This document shows, piece after piece, positions 61,238 through 64,000 of a DNA stretch of 64,000 bases. Within the stretch, counting starts at the first letter, position 1; every line of letters starts with the position of its first letter. A program made the translations under genes and the position numbers. This DNA is from Nageia nagi (lineage: Eukaryota; Pinophyta), in the NCBI GenBank assembly GCA_050084985.1, contig JBITNC010000001.1:124372001-124436000 (forward strand), written 5' to 3'. A model generated the notes under the pieces. That model did not search any database, had not been told where the DNA came from, and saw only the letters and a list, made by a program, of their open reading frames with translations.

Positions 61238-61490
61238 TTAGCCTAAGATCAATGAGTTACCACCCAATGGTATCTTGGTCTCCATAACCAAAAAATCAAT
61301 TGGATATTCCCAATATGAGATAGTTACCATGACATTATTTATAACCCCCTCAGGTTTGATAGTGGACCTGTGTTCCAATTGCAAAAGTGTAGGTGTTGCT
61401 ATTATATTTTTTAGGAATAATCTACTCATTATTAATTTTGTAAACATGTATTGTTACACCTAAATCTATAAGTATATTATGTAGTTTAGT
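61238..61490 (-). pseudogene. Aspartic protease remnant, second gypsy element
   Basis: Minus strand reads ILIDLGVTIHVYKINN (61486-61440; family ILVDTGA, so Thr reads Leu while Asp is kept), then LEHRSTIKPEGVINNVMVTI, SYWEYPIDFLVMETK and GGNSLILG, the C-terminal flap and LILGRP region. A frameshift separates the two parts. Confidence 0.75.
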
Positions 61491-62099
61491 CTATCTGATG
61501 TGTACATTGAGAAAAGGTATCCTTGGATATGTATACTTTGGTATAGTGCCAGTCATAAGCTTGGAGAGTTGTCCTATTAACTGAATAGTTTTAGGGTCTT
61601 TTATTTTTCATTCAATTTTTTAATGCAAATATCTCTAATACCCTTAGCATATATTGGAACATTCTTGATTTCTTAAGGCATGGGATTCATACATTGATAT
61701 TCCTAAGCTCAAATATTATATTAAATGCAAGTTTAGGAGCTTCCTTTGGTGGGATATCAAACCTATGGGGGTAGGGAAGATCTAAAGGGTGTGCCTTTTC
61801 TTATGATTAGGCTTGTATTTTTTGTTGAAGTAATTCTAGCATTTCTACAAGAATTTTTTCAATTGTAAGGAATACATATTTATCTAGGTTAGAGGTTTGT
61901 GTCTTCAGTGGGATATCATCTTCTGCATCTATAATGACAAGAGAAATAGGTCTAGGTAATATCTTCCTAATATTAAGACAAATTTCATGACAAGGTAGTA
62001 TGCTAATAAAATATATCCCTTTAGCTTCATATACATGTTGTTATATAGGTCAGTTATTTGGATTATATATTTTTTGTGTAGGTAAAGGAAAATATTTTA

Positions 62100-63300
62100 A
62101 TGAGGGATTATTATTTCAATCTGGTGGAGATGGTAAAAAATATTAATATGGCTATGGATGTGGAGCTTTGACCTATGATATATTGGGTGTGAATGGTGGT
62201 TATTGCTAAGGTTGAGATGGCTCCAGCTACCACTTATTGGATGGCCATGGTTAGGATTGTTGGCTCTTCTAGTTTTGTTAAGGTCAAGATTGGGATTTCC
62301 AATCTGGTTAAGGCCATTGGGAGACTTTTTACCATAAGATATATTGAAAGGATCATATCCATAGAACATACCTAGTTGATAGATACCCTAATTAAAATTT
62401 TTATAAGGCCTCCTTTGTGAAATGAAGTATAGGTATTCTATATCACCAACCTCTGGTTGTTTCAATGCTAACTTTGCTGCAAAAAGATGCTTATAGAGAT
62501 CTATAGGATGGCTCTTCTCATATATATTACATATGGTTATCTTTTCCATGGGGCATTCATGGAGAGCATGTCTCTTCTTACCTCTTGAATAGTATACTGA
62601 TTCAATATTATTTTTAGTATTCTTCTACAACATGTCCATAGAGGTGGCAATGTGCCTAATAGTCCAGTCTTTATGTTCTCTAATATGTTACTTAGTTTAA
62701 TTATAGTGACTCCAAGTGTGGAGCCTCCAACAACCCTTGTATTTCATATGGAAGGCCTTATACTTAAATAGTTGATACATTGACCTATAATATCTCTAAT
62801 AGAGAGCAGAGAAATATTTCTTCCTACCATGATATTGAGGGTGTTCATGGAATCATCTTTGAGACCTTTTAAAAATACTAATCTTATCACATCCTCAAAA
62901 AGAACTAAGTCTTCTATTTGCTTCATAAATATGAATATTTCAATGTAACCCTCTAGTGATTCCTCTTCCTTTTGAGAAATCCTAAAAACTTCTCCCTTTC
63001 TATCTCTATCCTTACAATAATCTTGGTATTTGTTCAGGAAAACTATCTTCATCCAACTATGTGTAGCACCTCCGTAACTAGTGATTTAATTTTCAGCAAA
63101 ACTCATAAATTAGTGTATAACTACATCCTTCAATGTATATGGATTTGAGCTTATATTCATCATTCATATAGTCATAAGTTTGACACAATATTTAAAACTC
63201 AAAAAAGAATTCATCATGATATTTTATAGAATTCATCAAGATATTTTATAGAATTCATCATGATCTTTTGTATATGGAGAGATATTCTTTATGGGAGTAT
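62100..63300 (-). pseudogene. gag remnant, second gypsy element
   Basis: The open frame 63052-62744 reads FLNKYQDYCKDRDRKGEVF, ISQKEEESLEGYIEIFIFM and VIRLVFLKGLKDDSMNTLNI, a Retrotrans_gag C-terminal half (family FLxKY...Q...ESLxxYxERF...). Downstream, GKKRHALHECPMEK (62585-62545) is a remnant of a zinc knuckle, followed by an Asn/Pro/His-rich segment (62369-62097) typical of gag tails. Confidence 0.7.
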
Positions 63301-63659
63301 TGTTAGCCCCTTTAACTAGGAACTGAATAGGATACCTAAATGTATGAGGGGCTTGATCTTCACCATGTCAATTGTCCTCCTAGAATTATCCTCTTGGATT
63401 GCATATTTTGATGGTGAGTGACATCTTTATGATGGCTAATTTGGCTCATTATTTGGGTTTATTGAAACAAATTGAATGTACTATTATTGAATCCTCAATG
63501 GTGAATATAATTATTGTACATCCACATCAATAAATTGTCCACCTTTTAAAAATTGTTCCACTTCAAAATATTCTTCTAACTATATTCTAATATATTTTTC
63601 TTATTTTTAGGATGTTTTGATATAATGATCAAGGTTATCTCTTAATCTACTTATTCATC

Positions 63660-64000
63660 ATCTTAATAACAACTAAGAACTACTAAAATTTCTTGAAAAA
63701 AAAAGAAATAATTTATAGTAAGGGAAATTCTACTTAGAACCTGATCTTTGAATTCCTTAATTCTTCTTGAGAGCTAACTAACTATTGCATTACCCAAGCA
63801 ACCCTTACGATCATTTCAACTATGAGGAATCTTTAGTGCCTTCCTAAGTTCAAAAATATTTCCACTATCATCCTTGAAAATGATTCCAAAAAAGTGATGA
63901 TTATTGAATAACTTTTAACTATGGTATTACTTATCTTACTTTCTCAAAGAAAGTTAATTTTCTATCACTTTAATTATCAACCTAGGGAACGATTTCAAAG
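63660..64000 (-). repeat. 5' LTR of the second gypsy element, cut by the window edge
   Basis: The last ~110 bases align with 54050-54150 and a weaker match extends back to about 63800. The rest of the LTR lies beyond the window. No primer-binding site could be called at its inner edge. Confidence 0.5.

Larger units (their letters stand above)
53815..64000 (-). mobile_element. Second Ty3/gypsy retrotransposon, minus strand, runs off the window
   Basis: Read on the minus strand: 5' LTR (beyond 64000 to about 63660), gag, protease, RT, RNase H, integrase, an extra ORF, polypurine tract and 3' LTR. RT before INT gives Ty3/gypsy, and RT motif YMDDF with LSLSH and an integrase ending in LLVNGHSLKFYRKPL distinguish it from the Tat element at 2904. 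LTR identity is seen where 54097-54150 matches 63949-64000 (AATTTTCTATCACTTTAATT). All frames carry stops. The left edge is approximate because LTR divergence is high. Confidence 0.8.

Noticed and set aside
1-64000. tRNA, rRNA or other structured RNA genes
   Set aside because: No cloverleaf with A and B boxes, rRNA core or snRNA-like sequence was noticed by eye; a covariance-model scan was not possible.

Overview
This window looks like a non-organellar nuclear segment from a seed plant. It is very AT-rich, has almost no intact protein-coding frames longer than about 110 codons, and is packed with decayed plant transposons: Ty3/gypsy and Copia-type LTR elements, solo LTRs, CACTA, LINE and a possible hAT relic. 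A gymnosperm origin is my inference, from the large old retrotransposon load, the style of the lectin-kinase and PPR sequences and the low GC. The sequence alone does not prove it, and I see nothing bacterial, viral or organellar.

Layout. 1-2280: no gene. 2281-13210: a roughly 0.7 kb tandem duplication into which two elements were inserted: a complete 8.4 kb Ty3/gypsy element of Tat type (2904-11340, CTTCT target duplication) in copy 1, and a 1.1 kb solo LTR (11477-12586) in copy 2. 13211-19360: extremely AT-rich DNA with microsatellites and a possible hAT zinc-finger relic. 19361-20340: a CpG-containing genic island with the frameshifted first exon of an R-R-type MYB gene. 22958-30424: a Copia-like LTR element on the minus strand with initiator-Met PBS and polypurine tract but no recognisable gag-pol (a LARD), carrying a GC-rich 20-bp hairpin minisatellite. 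30896-31384: a young 247-bp tandem duplication. 32300-33708: a gypsy gag scrap next to about 1 kb of degenerate telomere-type (TTTAGGG) repeats. 33950-42140: a mosaic of CACTA transposase domains, LTRs, another gag, and a decayed PLS-class PPR gene split by a solo LTR. 42560-43960: a LINE ORF1-like relic. 44791-46776: an L-type lectin receptor kinase, the best-preserved gene in the window, broken by two frameshifts and one nonsense codon. 47530-51960: a LINE with endonuclease and reverse transcriptase. 53815-64000: a second Ty3/gypsy element on the minus strand whose 5' LTR runs off the window, with an extra lysine-rich ORF between integrase and 3' LTR.

How it works together: no operon-like logic is expected or seen. 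The only host genes are the lectin receptor kinase (plasma-membrane receptor), the MYB exon (nuclear transcription factor) and the PPR relic (organelle RNA factor), and all three are broken as written. Most stop codons in the transposon frames fit C-to-T or G-to-A changes, as expected from long-term cytosine methylation and deamination. The two segments that keep CpG (about 19.36-21.0 kb and 44.6-47.0 kb) are the two host-gene segments least overwritten by repeats.
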